A DNA stretch of 64,000 nucleotides from Nitrosomonas sp. GTDB lineage: Bacteria > Pseudomonadota > Gammaproteobacteria > Burkholderiales > Nitrosomonadaceae. The notes below the pieces were generated by a model that made no database searches, was not told the origin of the DNA, and was given only the letters and a program-made list of their open reading frames with translations. Shown one piece after another: positions 38,545-46,920 of this stretch; the first letter of the stretch is position 1, and the number at the start of each line of letters is the position of its first letter. The stretch spans positions 1 to 64,000 of the forward strand of contig JADJLM010000006.1 in NCBI GenBank assembly GCA_016710135.1. The letters run 5' to 3'. The position numbers and the translations under genes are program-made.

Positions 38545-39316
38545 ATGAATAAACATTTTAGAATAAATCAAGTTTTGCAAACATTTTTGGTTATAGGTGT
38601 TCTGATCAATTTCACACAAAGCGCATTAGCCCATAACTCTTTTGAGCATAACCGAGTACTTGAGGGAACATCGTTAACGAATCATATGTTAATTGGCCAT
38701 GGTTGCGGCGGTTCTTCTGGAGAGACTGTAATCGGTACCAGTGTGGTATTTCCAGATGGAAACGATTCGATTATAACGATTGATGGAAATTTACATGAAG
38801 GTCCACTTGATGATTTTATTCAAGGTTGGGGCGCCAATTTCCGGGTACTTCAGGATCGTTCGGTGTTTGATGCGATGGATGCCAAGCGCGATGAGAATGG
38901 CAATGTTGTCGGTCTCTGGGCGGGAGGGGGCCCTGGGGTACCCGCGAGTAATAATGCGCAGATTCCCTTCCGGATGAGCAGTTCATTTTTAACCCTGACT
39001 CTTGTGCAAAAAGTGTACGTTTTGCCATAGCGGTTGTGATGTATGCACGTTTACGACATTAGCGGATTTTGATAGTGATACGGTTAGCTTGTGGACACCA
39101 GCTGTTGGTTCAAAGTTTGATGGTACGCCAGGAGGTGGTCATACCACATATGATTCCCCCCCTTTTCTTACGTTAGCGCGTGATTTAGAAAATAATCCAT
39201 TACCTGAATCTTGTGGAGAGGGGATTGAAGAAGTTGTGGTCAAGCCATCGGCAGCACAGATTGATCGTGACATGCCGGTTCGCATCAATGGTCAACAAGT
39301 CTGGCCACAAAATTAA
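38545..39316 (+). CDS. Secreted protein with N-terminal His in the mature form, paralog B (frame disrupted)
   Basis: The signal peptide ends TQSALA, giving mature HNSFEHNRVLEGTSLTNHML. The body is GHGCGGSSGETVIGTSVVFP, then IQGWGANFRVLQDRSVFDAM and NGNVVGLWAGG. It breaks near 38971 (one G added after CGG gives DEQFIFNPDSCAKSVRFAIA) and near 39033 (one T added gives VVDVCTFTTLADF). The end LWTPAVGSKFDGTPGGGHTT, LPESCGEGIEEVVVKPSAAQ, RDMPVRINGQQVWPQN aligns with paralog A throughout. Length about 257 residues. Conserved Cys, His and Trp residues in the pair are candidates for metal ligands or disulfides. Confidence 0.72.
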
Positions 39317-39488
39317 AAAAACTTAGGTTTGGGTTTTTTGTAATCAAAATCCCTGAAAGTAAATTCCAAATCAATAGAGTCATTGACAACGGTAATAGGC
39401 TTCAGTACATTGGTTTCCGTTCTATCGAAAAATAATTTTCCTAGATCAATCTGCAAGATGTTTTGTTTAAAATTATGGAGAATAAATT

Positions 39489-39998
39489 ATGGTAAGACGG
39501 ACTCTCATTGCATTAGCAGCCTCATTATTGTTTCTTCCCGTTTCGGTTCTGGCTGCAGGATACGGCCCAGCAGGTTGTGGTCTAGGTTCGATGGTCATTG
39601 GCTCTAAACCAGGAATGGAACAAGTGTTTGCGGCAACGACAAACGGAACATCTGGTTCTCAAACCTTTGGAATTACTTCAGGTACCTCGAACTGTGGTGA
39701 TCATGGCCTTGTTAACTTAAGCAAGGAACGTGAAGTGTTTGCTCAGGAAAATTATACGAGCTTAGTCAAGGAAATGGCGCAAGGTAAGGGAGAAAGCCTC
39801 TCAACCTTAGCGAGTTTGTATCAATGTCCTGCAACGACACATGGTGAATTTGGTGCATTGGTTCAGGAAAAATTCGATTATTTAGTTGCGAATGACCAAA
39901 CTACTTCAGCCGAATTATTGAGCAAGCTCGATGGTCAGTTGATGCAGCATTCCAAATTAGCGAATTCTTGCAATATCAAATTATCTGCACTTAATTAA
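39489..39998 (+). CDS. DUF3015 family secreted protein
   Basis: A 169-residue protein with signal peptide MVRRTLIALAASLLFLPVSVLA and mature start AGYGPAGCGLGSMVIGSKPG. The rest (ATTNGTSGSQTFGITSGTSNC; EREVFAQENYTSLVKEMAQG) matches the DUF3015 pattern, which is periplasmic or outer-membrane associated and of unknown function. A ribosome site ATGGAGA precedes the ATG. A DUF4105 gene follows, a pairing seen in other proteobacteria. A perfect hairpin separates the two. Confidence 0.85.
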   Translation: MVRRTLIALAASLLFLPVSVLAAGYGPAGCGLGSMVIGSKPGMEQVFAATTNGTSGSQTFGITSGTSNCGDHGLVNLSKEREVFAQENYTSLVKEMAQGKGESLSTLASLYQCPATTHGEFGALVQEKFDYLVANDQTTSAELLSKLDGQLMQHSKLANSCNIKLSALN

Positions 39999-40006
39999 TC
40001 ATGTTA

Positions 40007-40037
40007 CGGTAGATATGAATTTGTTTCATATCTACCG
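40007..40037 (+). terminator. Perfect hairpin between the DUF3015 and DUF4105 genes
   Basis: CGGTAGATATGAA and TTCATATCTACCG pair over 13 bases with a five-base loop, nine bases after the DUF3015 stop. No T-run follows, and the DUF4105 start is 27 bases beyond, so it may set relative expression rather than terminate. Confidence 0.45.
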
Positions 40038-40063
40038 ATTCAGCGGGTGTTGATCATTACTTT

Positions 40064-41969
40064 GTGTCGTATCGTATTCTCAGTTTCGGTTTGGTTTTCT
40101 GTTTTTTTTTATTTTCTCATCTTGCGCTAGCGAATAATGAAGAAGTTGCCCATTATTTGATAGAGCTTCAACAACAAGCACAGCAGAAGAAACTCGCACA
40201 AGCGCGTGTTTGGCATCGATTACTCAAATACAATTCGCAACTCTTTCGTGGCGTTATCAGTGAAGCGGATGGCTTGGATTTTTTTAATGCGCCCCAAGGG
40301 AAAACAGATTCTGACGCTGAATTAGCGGCAACCCTCGCAAGTTTTTTTTTACCGCTTTCTGAAGTCCCAGAAGGTAAAGAACATCCACAGTGTAACTTCC
40401 CCGCCCGTTTTAAATGGCTCAATCAGCAACTTTCATTTGATCCACAACGACTCGACATACAAAGCTGCGACCGTCTCGATCGTTGGCTCGGTGTATTAGA
40501 TCCTGTGGGAGTTACTTTAGTTTTGCTTCCTATTTTATGAATAACCCGGCCTCGATGTTTGGCCATACACTGATCCGCATTGATAGCCGGAGAACAGGTC
40601 CCGATAATCACTTGATCAATTATGGCGCAAATTATGCAGCGATACCGGATACGGATAATGCTTTTTTTATATGCATTGAAAGGTTTGATTGGCTCATTTC
40701 AAGGGCGTTTTGCGATTTTTCCTTATTACACCAAAGTGCAAGAGTACAACAATTGGGAAAGTCGTGATCTTTGGGAGTATGAGCTCCAGTTTAATGAAAA
40801 TCAGCTACAAATGCTGTTGTTACACTTGTGGGAGCTGGGAGGTACTTATTTTGATTATTATTATTTCCAGGAAAACTGCTCTTATCATGTGCTCTCATTG
40901 CTTGAAATTGCCAATCCCGATTTATTTCTGAAAGATTCGTTTTTTTTTAGTGTTATTCCGACAGATACGGTCAAAGTGGTTTTGGCACAGGAAGGTCTAG
41001 TGAAACAAGTCGTTTATCGACCGGCTGTATTGAATTTGATGAACGATAAGCGCCTAAGAATGACGTCTGATGAGCGAAAGCTTTTCGAAGCCTTGATCAA
41101 AGGTAACATAACTATCGAGAACCCCTCTTTTACAGAGCTTCCCGTTCGGTCACAAGCGAATCTGCTCAACGCTTACATGGACTACCGCCAGTACTACAGT
41201 ATGCAAGAAGATAGCAACCATGAAATCAAGATTCCACGCGCAGTTCTATTAGCTAGGAGTCGATTGCCACCGACTGAAGACAATGATCAAACCATTCGTT
41301 TTTCGAGTCCACCCCATCAAGGGCATGGCACAGATCGCTTTCGTTTAGGCTGGGGACACAATGATCGTGAGCCATTCGTAGAATTTGCCTATCGGCCCGC
41401 ATACCATGATTTCATGGCAAAAATGTGGGTTATGATAAAAATTCTGAAATCATTTTTATGGATTTCAAGATTCGGTACTACCTTGAGTCAGAACGCGTCA
41501 GATTAGATCAGGCTTGTCGATTACTTCGTTTAATCCCTATGACCCGCTATTTGCACGTACATCCTGGAGTGGGGAAGTTGAGATTGACACGCTGAGGGAT
41601 CGGGATTGCCATTATTGCAATTCTTTCAAAGGGGGTTATGGAAGAGGTATGGCTTATCGCCCCCAGTTTTTCTCCCCGCTATTATTATTCTCTTTTATTG
41701 ATGTTAAAACTGAATTTTCACCGCACCTAAATCAAAATTATCGTTTGGGTGGTGATGTTGAAGTGGGTGCATACTATGATGTTACCGATAATTTGCGTAT
41801 TAAACTAGCGGGAAGCTATCAGGTTTTTTTCTTAGGGGAACGTAAGCGTTTTTTTACGGCGCAGTTTCTGACCCGATATGCGATCGCACAAGATCTCGAT
41901 ATCAGAATGGAATTGAATCGTTACGATCATAACCACGAAGGAATTTTCGCTATCAATTATTTTTTCTGA
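40064..41969 (+). CDS. DUF4105-type membrane or exported protein (frame disrupted)
   Basis: A long protein (about 630 residues) read in several frames. The first block has a signal-like segment (GLVFCFFLFSHLALA) and RVWHRLLKYNSQLFRGVI; the second has NNPASMFGHTLIRIDS, a DUF4105 signature, and PYYTKVQEYNNWESRDLWEY, YFQENCSYHVLSLLEIANPD; the third has SFNPYDPLFARTSWSGEVEI and ends LNRYDHNHEGIFAINYFF. Breaks lie near 40520, 40670, 41420 (five-A run) and at 41507, where a related duplicate copy (44036 onward) has seven more bases (TAAACTC inserted after GATCAGGC) that restore the frame. The C-terminal beta-rich part looks like an outer-membrane barrel. The 3' end overlaps the convergent hydrolase gene by 17 bases. 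Confidence 0.75.
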
Positions 41970-42813
41970 CTGATTGATTTAAATCGAGCTGGGTTAGGAA
42001 ATTGAGAAACGCTGCGCGATATTCTTTTTCATGCTGCCAGAAAATATCAGTATGGCTTCCATTGGGAATGCGCCATATCGATTTGGGTTCAGCAAGCTTT
42101 TCATAAATTGCTTCACCAAATTGGGGTTCGACAACGTTGTCTTGTTGCCCATGAATGACAAGCACAGGCACTGGCGCAAGTGTTTCCAAATGAGTGGGTG
42201 CCCAGCGATCACTGAGCAATAAATAGCTCAACGGTTGCAATGGCCAAGTAAGCCAGTGTTGTGAAAGTTTATGGCGCGCAATCTGTTGGAATGAATCAAA
42301 AGTACTTTCTGCAACCACTAACTTTAAGTTTATATCCGCGCGCTTATCAATGACTGTTCGTAGTGCAATGATGCCGCCCATGCTTTGACCATAGATTATC
42401 ATAGGAAGATTTTTGGTATCATGACTAAGCACCCAATCGAGTGCTGCGTGACCCGCTTCTACACAGCTTTGCGGTGTCGGTTTTCCTTCGGACAATCCAT
42501 AACCGGGGTAATCAAAAATAAATAAGTTATAGCCTTCAGCCGTGATCCAAGCAAGGTGCATGAAATGCGAGGTCAAATTTTCTGCATTGCCATGAAAAAA
42601 AATAATGGTTGCTTTCGCTGGAGTGGTGATGGAAGGGAACCACCAACCATGAAGTTTTCGTTGAACGATATCAGTAAAATAGATGTCGGTGGGCGCAAGA
42701 CTGATTGATCCAGGGTTATAGTAAAACCGATCCTGATTGGGGTAATAGAGAACACCTGAGCAACTGGTCAGTAACAATGCGCTCAGTAAAATGATTGAGC
42801 GAAATACTTTCAA
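41953..42813 (-). CDS. Alpha/beta hydrolase lipoprotein
   Basis: A 286-residue alpha/beta hydrolase with lipoprotein signal MKVFRSIILLSALLLTSCSG. Catalytic elements: the oxyanion region IIFFHGNAENLTSHFMHLAW, the nucleophile elbow GQSMGG, an acid region in VLVIHGQQDNVVEPQFGEAI, and the histidine in IPNGSHTDIFW. The family includes serine esterases of unknown substrate attached to the envelope. The 3' end overlaps the DUF4105 gene on the opposite strand. Part of it is duplicated at 44108-44359. Confidence 0.88.
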   Translation of the reverse strand: MKVFRSIILLSALLLTSCSGVLYYPNQDRFYYNPGSISLAPTDIYFTDIVQRKLHGWWFPSITTPAKATIIFFHGNAENLTSHFMHLAWITAEGYNLFIFDYPGYGLSEGKPTPQSCVEAGHAALDWVLSHDTKNLPMIIYGQSMGGIIALRTVIDKRADINLKLVVAESTFDSFQQIARHKLSQHWLTWPLQPLSYLLLSDRWAPTHLETLAPVPVLVIHGQQDNVVEPQFGEAIYEKLAEPKSIWRIPNGSHTDIFWQHEKEYRAAFLNFLTQLDLNQSVRKNN

Positions 42814-43176
42814 TTTAAGTATCAGCGTAGCCCTTTGCTCTAATACTGGGTTGTCAAAATAAGAATCGCGATTTCAGAACATAACACAACTACGCAGTTT
42901 CTTGAGGCATTTTGTTAATGGCGTCACTTCCCAGAATAGCATTATTCTATGAGGAACTATATGTGAAGCGCTCTTTGGTATTTTATCTATTCACGATTGC
43001 CTACAGGTAGTTAGATCGATACCATAGATGTGTAACATCTGGATTGGATTTTAACCACCAACTGGAATAACTAGAGTTAGTCTGATAGATATGGTACTAA
43101 TCGATAGTATTTATGATGATGAATGGCAAGCTTGGCATTAGCCCTGCCTGCCATTTATTCATAAATCAATTATCAA
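42814..43176 (-). other. Intergenic region with a palindrome
   Basis: About 360 bases between the hydrolase and the PEP-CTERM gene. It holds a perfect inverted repeat AGATGT-GTA-ACATCT at 43026-43040 and, at the PEP-CTERM 3' end, a possible stem with AATGGCA/TGCCATT. I see no gene. Confidence 0.4.
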
Positions 43177-43766
43177 TTAATTGATTTTCTTGATGCTGCG
43201 ACGGGTGAAGGCCAGACTAGCAAGACCAAGACCAAGAAGTGCAATCGAAGTGGGTTCAGGAAGTTCTGAAATCACAACATCGAATGCCCAGTTACCCGTC
43301 CGTGTATTTCCATCGGCATCGATAAACCCGGTTACTCCAGATCCGGTAAATCCATCTGCTAGATTCGGGCCAATTGCAAAATTAGCATACTGTGTTAAAG
43401 ATGCTGTGTAGCTTCCTATATCAAGAAAAATGCTAAGCACTGCATCAAACTCAGCACCAGTAACGGGATCGGCTGCTACTCCCGCACCATCATCATTATC
43501 ATCGATTAAATTACCTGCGCTACCAAATAGCGTAATAATAGGATCGAAGCCGCCCGCAGATATAGTATTGCCAGCAGCATTTGTTCCACCCGCGTAAGAC
43601 CATGTACGAAGTGTAACAAGTGATGGTTCAGTAACAGCAAAGCTGAAGAACTCTACGTCATCATCAGTGTTAAAGCTACCAGTAAACGAAGAGCTGATAG
43701 GAGCTGCGCCAACCTGAGCAACTGATAAGACGAACACTATACATACAGCAAGAAACATTTTTTCAT
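43177..43766 (-). CDS. PEP-CTERM sorted secreted protein
   Basis: About 196 residues. The ATG at 43766 with GGAG upstream, plus one extra A in the six-A run at 43758-43763, gives MKKMFLAVCIVFVLSVAQVG, a signal peptide; the frame then runs without breaks. The mature part is Asp/Gly-rich (SSFTGSFNTDDDVEFFSFAV; LIDDNDDGAGVAADPVTGAE), like the DVUA0089-type domain. The end PEPTSIALLGLGLASLAFTRRSIKK is a PEP-CTERM: motif, membrane helix and basic tail that exosortase recognises. No exosortase or EPS gene is in the window. The protein is likely anchored in the envelope or matrix. Confidence 0.88.
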
Positions 43767-43952
43767 TTAAATCTCCAAATATGGTTAGAAAACTGCAGAT
43801 TTAACCATAACGCAGTTACTTTCAAAGCAAATTCTATGCCATTTTTAATTACTTGTTTATTAACAAATGCTTAGGATTATTTTCGATAGGTGAATCACTA
43901 GCAGTGTAAACTAATCCGACAGTGATTAACGATTAGGTATTCAGTTATTTGG

Positions 43953-44359
43953 AATGTGAGCTATGATAAAAATTCTGAAATCATTTTTATGAATTTCAAG
44001 CTTCGGTACTATCTTGAGTCAGAACGCGTCAGATTGGATCAGGCTAAACTCTTGTCGATTACTTCGTTTAATCCCTATGACCCGCTATTTGCGCGTACAT
44101 CCTGACGTGGGGAAATTGAGAAACGCTGCGCGATATTTTTTTCATGCTGCCAGAAAATATCAGTATGGCCTCCATTGGGAATGCGCCATATCGATTTGGG
44201 TTAGCAAGCTTTTCATAAATTGCTTCACCAAATTGGGGTCCGACAACGTTGTCTTGTTGCCCATGAATGACAAGCACAGGCGCTGGCTCAAGTGCTTCCA
44301 AATGAGTGGGTGCCCAGCGATCACTGAGCAATAAATAGCTCAACGGTTGCAATGGCCAA
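43953..44359 (+). pseudogene. Chimeric duplicate of DUF4105 and hydrolase gene ends
   Basis: The first part copies 41422-41583 of the DUF4105 gene, and the second part copies 41996-42247 of the hydrolase gene (reverse sense), with small divergence throughout. The 412 bases between them in the parent are missing. The junction lies within GGAAATTGAGA, which resembles both parental ends (GGGAAGTTGAGA and AGGAAATTGAGA), so a deletion between short repeats followed or accompanied the duplication. No intact frame remains; partial frames in it are not genes. Confidence 0.8.
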
Positions 44360-44568
44360 CAAAGGATTGGTTTTACCATCGTGATAGAAATAACCAATTT
44401 AACCTGTCGATTCGCACACGATGCACTTCTGGAGTCAATAATAAACTCAGGTAGCAACCTCGGTCGTAGATTCACCACCTTAGAGCTAGTTCACTGATTC
44501 AACAATCGCTAGCTATTGAAACCGATTGAAAATATTCAACCGGAAAAATTTGAATCTACATGTATCGC
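44360..44568 (+). other. Unassigned region next to flhC
   Basis: About 200 bases after the duplicate, with no homology noticed to other parts of the window and no credible gene. The segment ends in the flhC stop. Confidence 0.4.
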
Positions 44569-45132
44569 TTAGGCTGCGTGCTGTTGCTTAGATTCCGACA
44601 AATCACTTTTAAGTTTATCTTTTTTAGTTTTGCCAGCGCGGGACGGGATATTACATAGTCCACAGATATGATTTGAATTAATCTCTAAACTGTGAACTAC
44701 AAATTGACCTTTACAACTAGTGCATGATGTAATTGAAAGCACTCTACTCTCAAGAAATCTAACAAGTGTCCACGCACGAGTTAAACTTAGAACTCGCTGA
44801 ATATCATAGATATTGATATGTTCAAGATAAAGCTTGTATCCCCTGATGATGGCATCTATGCTGTTTATATTTGCATATTTTATTATGTAGTTATATATGT
44901 TAATAAAAAGAGATGAATGGATATTAGGCTGCCAGCTCATAAACCAATCTTCTGAATAAGGAAGCATACCTTTGGGAGGAGACATTCCCTTTATTTCTTT
45001 ATATAATCTTACGAGTCGTTCTCTACTAAGCTTTGTATGTGCTTCTAAAACTTGTAGCCTCGCACCTAATTGAATAAGCTCAATTGCTAGCTGAATTTGT
45101 TTTGCTTCAGATAATAGACTTTTCTCACGCAT
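44569..45132 (-). CDS. flhC: Flagellar master regulator FlhC
   Basis: FlhC, 187 residues, combines with FlhD (FlhD4C2) to activate class II flagellar promoters. It begins MREKSLLSEAKQIQLAIELI and has RLQVLEAHTKLSRERLVRLY, the DNA-binding region. The zinc-binding cysteines are arranged C-x2-C (TSCTSCKGQF) and C-x2-C (HICGLCNIPSR) near residues 137-165. The tail is basic. It follows flhD by 17 bases. The motility genes it controls are not in the window. Confidence 0.93.
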   Translation of the reverse strand: MREKSLLSEAKQIQLAIELIQLGARLQVLEAHTKLSRERLVRLYKEIKGMSPPKGMLPYSEDWFMSWQPNIHSSLFINIYNYIIKYANINSIDAIIRGYKLYLEHINIYDIQRVLSLTRAWTLVRFLESRVLSITSCTSCKGQFVVHSLEINSNHICGLCNIPSRAGKTKKDKLKSDLSESKQQHAA

Positions 45133-45149
45133 TTTCTTAATCCTTTAAT

Positions 45150-45467
45150 TTAGGTAATTGTTTCAGCAGGTAAGCTAGAGATAATTATTGATGCATGGGA
45201 TTGTGACAATGCTCTATCTTTATTATGATTAGATAACATTTCTGCAATTAAGTTATTATCAAATCTAAAACGACAGAGTAAGATGTTTGTGTCAGCCATT
45301 CTGAGTAACTGACTAGAAGACAATTTTTCAATAATATTCGCTACATCTTCATTAATACCTAATCGATACATTGCAGAGATTTTATCTTCCCTTAATAGTT
45401 GCTGTGCCAGTAGCATGTAACTGAGATTAATATCTCTAATCTCTTCAATAAGTTGGGCAGTTTCCAT
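45150..45467 (-). CDS. flhD: Flagellar master regulator FlhD
   Basis: A 105-residue helical partner of FlhC. It begins METAQLIEEIRDINLSYMLL and continues AQQLLREDKISAMYRLGINE, DVANIIEKLSSSQLLRMADT and LLCRFRFDNNLIAEMLSNHN. The pattern fits FlhD. The region upstream (45468-45600) has a perfect inverted repeat and probably holds the promoter. The pair is typical of motile beta- and gammaproteobacteria. Confidence 0.92.
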   Translation of the reverse strand: METAQLIEEIRDINLSYMLLAQQLLREDKISAMYRLGINEDVANIIEKLSSSQLLRMADTNILLCRFRFDNNLIAEMLSNHNKDRALSQSHASIIISSLPAETIT

Positions 45468-45587
45468 TTGTTATCTCCACAAAGAAATATTTAATCTGAA
45501 TTACAGTATGTGTATTTTTTACCCTAGGCCATTTAAAGTAAATAATATATTGCCCGAATAATGCGTAATTATTTAGCTAGAATCCAT

Positions 45588-45604
45588 GTAAGAATTTTTC
45601 TTAC
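45588..45604. promoter_or_regulatory. Palindrome upstream of flhD
   Basis: GTAAGAA-TTT-TTCTTAC, a perfect 7-base inverted repeat, 121 bases before the flhD ATG. It could be an operator for a regulator of flhDC. Confidence 0.4.
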
Positions 45605-45789
45605 GTTTGAAGGAAAAATATTCTAAAAAACATATAGCTATAAAGTTTCTAATCTTGAAACAATAGTAATGTCATGCAAGTATGTCGAGTAGGCCTGGAA
45701 AAAGTGGATTCAACTCTTTGAGCAGGTAATATAGGAAGAGTCATTTGCAAAATGGCACAAACTTCCCATGTCAGAGAAATTTTAGGTTA

Positions 45790-46017
45790 ATTTGTGGTTG
45801 AGTCGAGCTTTGTTTAGCTGTTTTCCCACGAATAATCGTGTAATCAGCCTCACTTAACCGATTATTTCCGGTAGAAAAGGCGCACTACCTTCTATATTTG
45901 TGTAGTCATTCGGTGTTCGGCAAAGAGTCTGGGTAATCTTTTCAAGTTATACGCCATAGCTAGTAATATGTGTCAGGCATGCGCTCTGTTCAGGCCACGG
46001 TACCGTAGAGCTTTGGT
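45790..46017 (-). mobile_element. Decayed IS5-family right-end fragment
   Basis: Read on the minus strand, 45880-46010 matches the 3' end of the transposase and right end of the IS at 61008 (CTGACACATATTACTAGCTA and CGTATAACTTGAAAAGATTA correspond to 62052-62095, with several differences). The rest (toward 45790) matches the sequence after the transposase stop more loosely. It abuts the next remnant. Confidence 0.65.
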
Positions 46018-46253
46018 GAGACTTTTGCGCGGTTATAAATTCGACCAATCATCCAAATGCTATAATTATGTTTTAAATCAATAGCATTGAAGTGAATGAA
46101 CATACTTGGCACAAACTATTGGTCATAGGTTTTCTATACGCTTTACCGAACACTGGAAACTACGAAAACATAGGAAACCGGTTGTGGCGGTGATTATTTC
46201 TGGCTTAGTTACGGGCAAATAGCTGAAAAAACCCAGGCTTACAACTGAGTCTC
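46018..46253 (+). mobile_element. Short internally deleted IS5-family remnant (MITE-like)
   Basis: Starts GAGACTTTTGCGCGGTTATA, identical to the left end of the IS at 61008 for the first 25 bases, and ends ACTGAGTCTC, matching GAGAC inverted ends. About 85 bases of left end are followed by unrelated sequence and then by a right-end segment (GGTGATTATTTCTGG...AATAGCTGAAAAA). The 236-base length with both ends but no transposase fits a MITE-like derivative. It lies between flhDC and the 5-FCL gene. Confidence 0.6.
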
Positions 46254-46281
46254 CAATACACTGAAAATTGAAGTATAGCGT

Positions 46282-46911
46282 TTAACCCTGAAACTGCTTA
46301 TTAATACGCGCACAGCTTTCTATCGATAAAGGATGCAATCGTTGATTCAAAACATAGATCGATCTTTCGGTTACGACGAAATTCATGGGAATATCGTGGG
46401 ATTGTGGATAAGTCGTGGCAATTCGCTGCTGTTCAAACGCAATGCCAATGGTTAACGGGTGAGTAGGCATGGCCGCCAGTGTGCGATCAAAATAACCACT
46501 GCCATAGCCTAGGCGGTAGCCTTGGTCATCGAATCCCACCATTGGTATCACTACAGCACTAATCAGCCCTGCTTCAGTATCGCAGGGAACGAGCAAACCG
46601 TATCGATCTTTCTTGACGGAAACCTGTGGCCACCATTTCCTGTAAATTAAGGGTTGGTCTGGTTCGATGACTTCAGGAAGTGCGAGTGTAGTACCACAAG
46701 CATTTAGATATTCCATGACGGGCATAGGATCATATTCGCCTTTGTAGGCTGAATAAAACCCAACTGCGTGTTGTTGCAAAATTGGAAAGCCTTGTATTAG
46801 AAAATTAGTAATCTCCTGACTCCATAAGGTGCGGTCACTGCAACTTATTTGCATTCGTTGTGCGATAAGCGTCGCCCGTTGCTGCTTCCGCCAATTTTGC
46901 CAATCATTCAT
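46282..46911 (-). CDS. ygfA: 5-formyltetrahydrofolate cyclo-ligase
   Basis: A 209-residue ATP-dependent enzyme that converts 5-formyl-THF to 5,10-methenyl-THF. It starts MNDWQNWRKQQRATLIAQR. The ATP/substrate loops are VGFYSAYKGEYDP and VIPMVGFDDQGYRLGYGSGY followed by FDRTLA, the family signature near residue 140. The 3' end and tail are standard. It lies just after mutY on the same strand, with a nine-base gap. Confidence 0.94.
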   Translation of the reverse strand: MNDWQNWRKQQRATLIAQRMQISCSDRTLWSQEITNFLIQGFPILQQHAVGFYSAYKGEYDPMPVMEYLNACGTTLALPEVIEPDQPLIYRKWWPQVSVKKDRYGLLVPCDTEAGLISAVVIPMVGFDDQGYRLGYGSGYFDRTLAAMPTHPLTIGIAFEQQRIATTYPQSHDIPMNFVVTERSIYVLNQRLHPLSIESCARINKQFQG

Positions 46912-46920
46912 AACGTTGAT

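Noticed and set aside
44068..44478. A 136-codon minus-strand frame resembling the hydrolase
   Set aside because: It is the copied hydrolase 3' segment in the chimeric duplicate; it lacks the N-terminus, nucleophile elbow and ribosome site.
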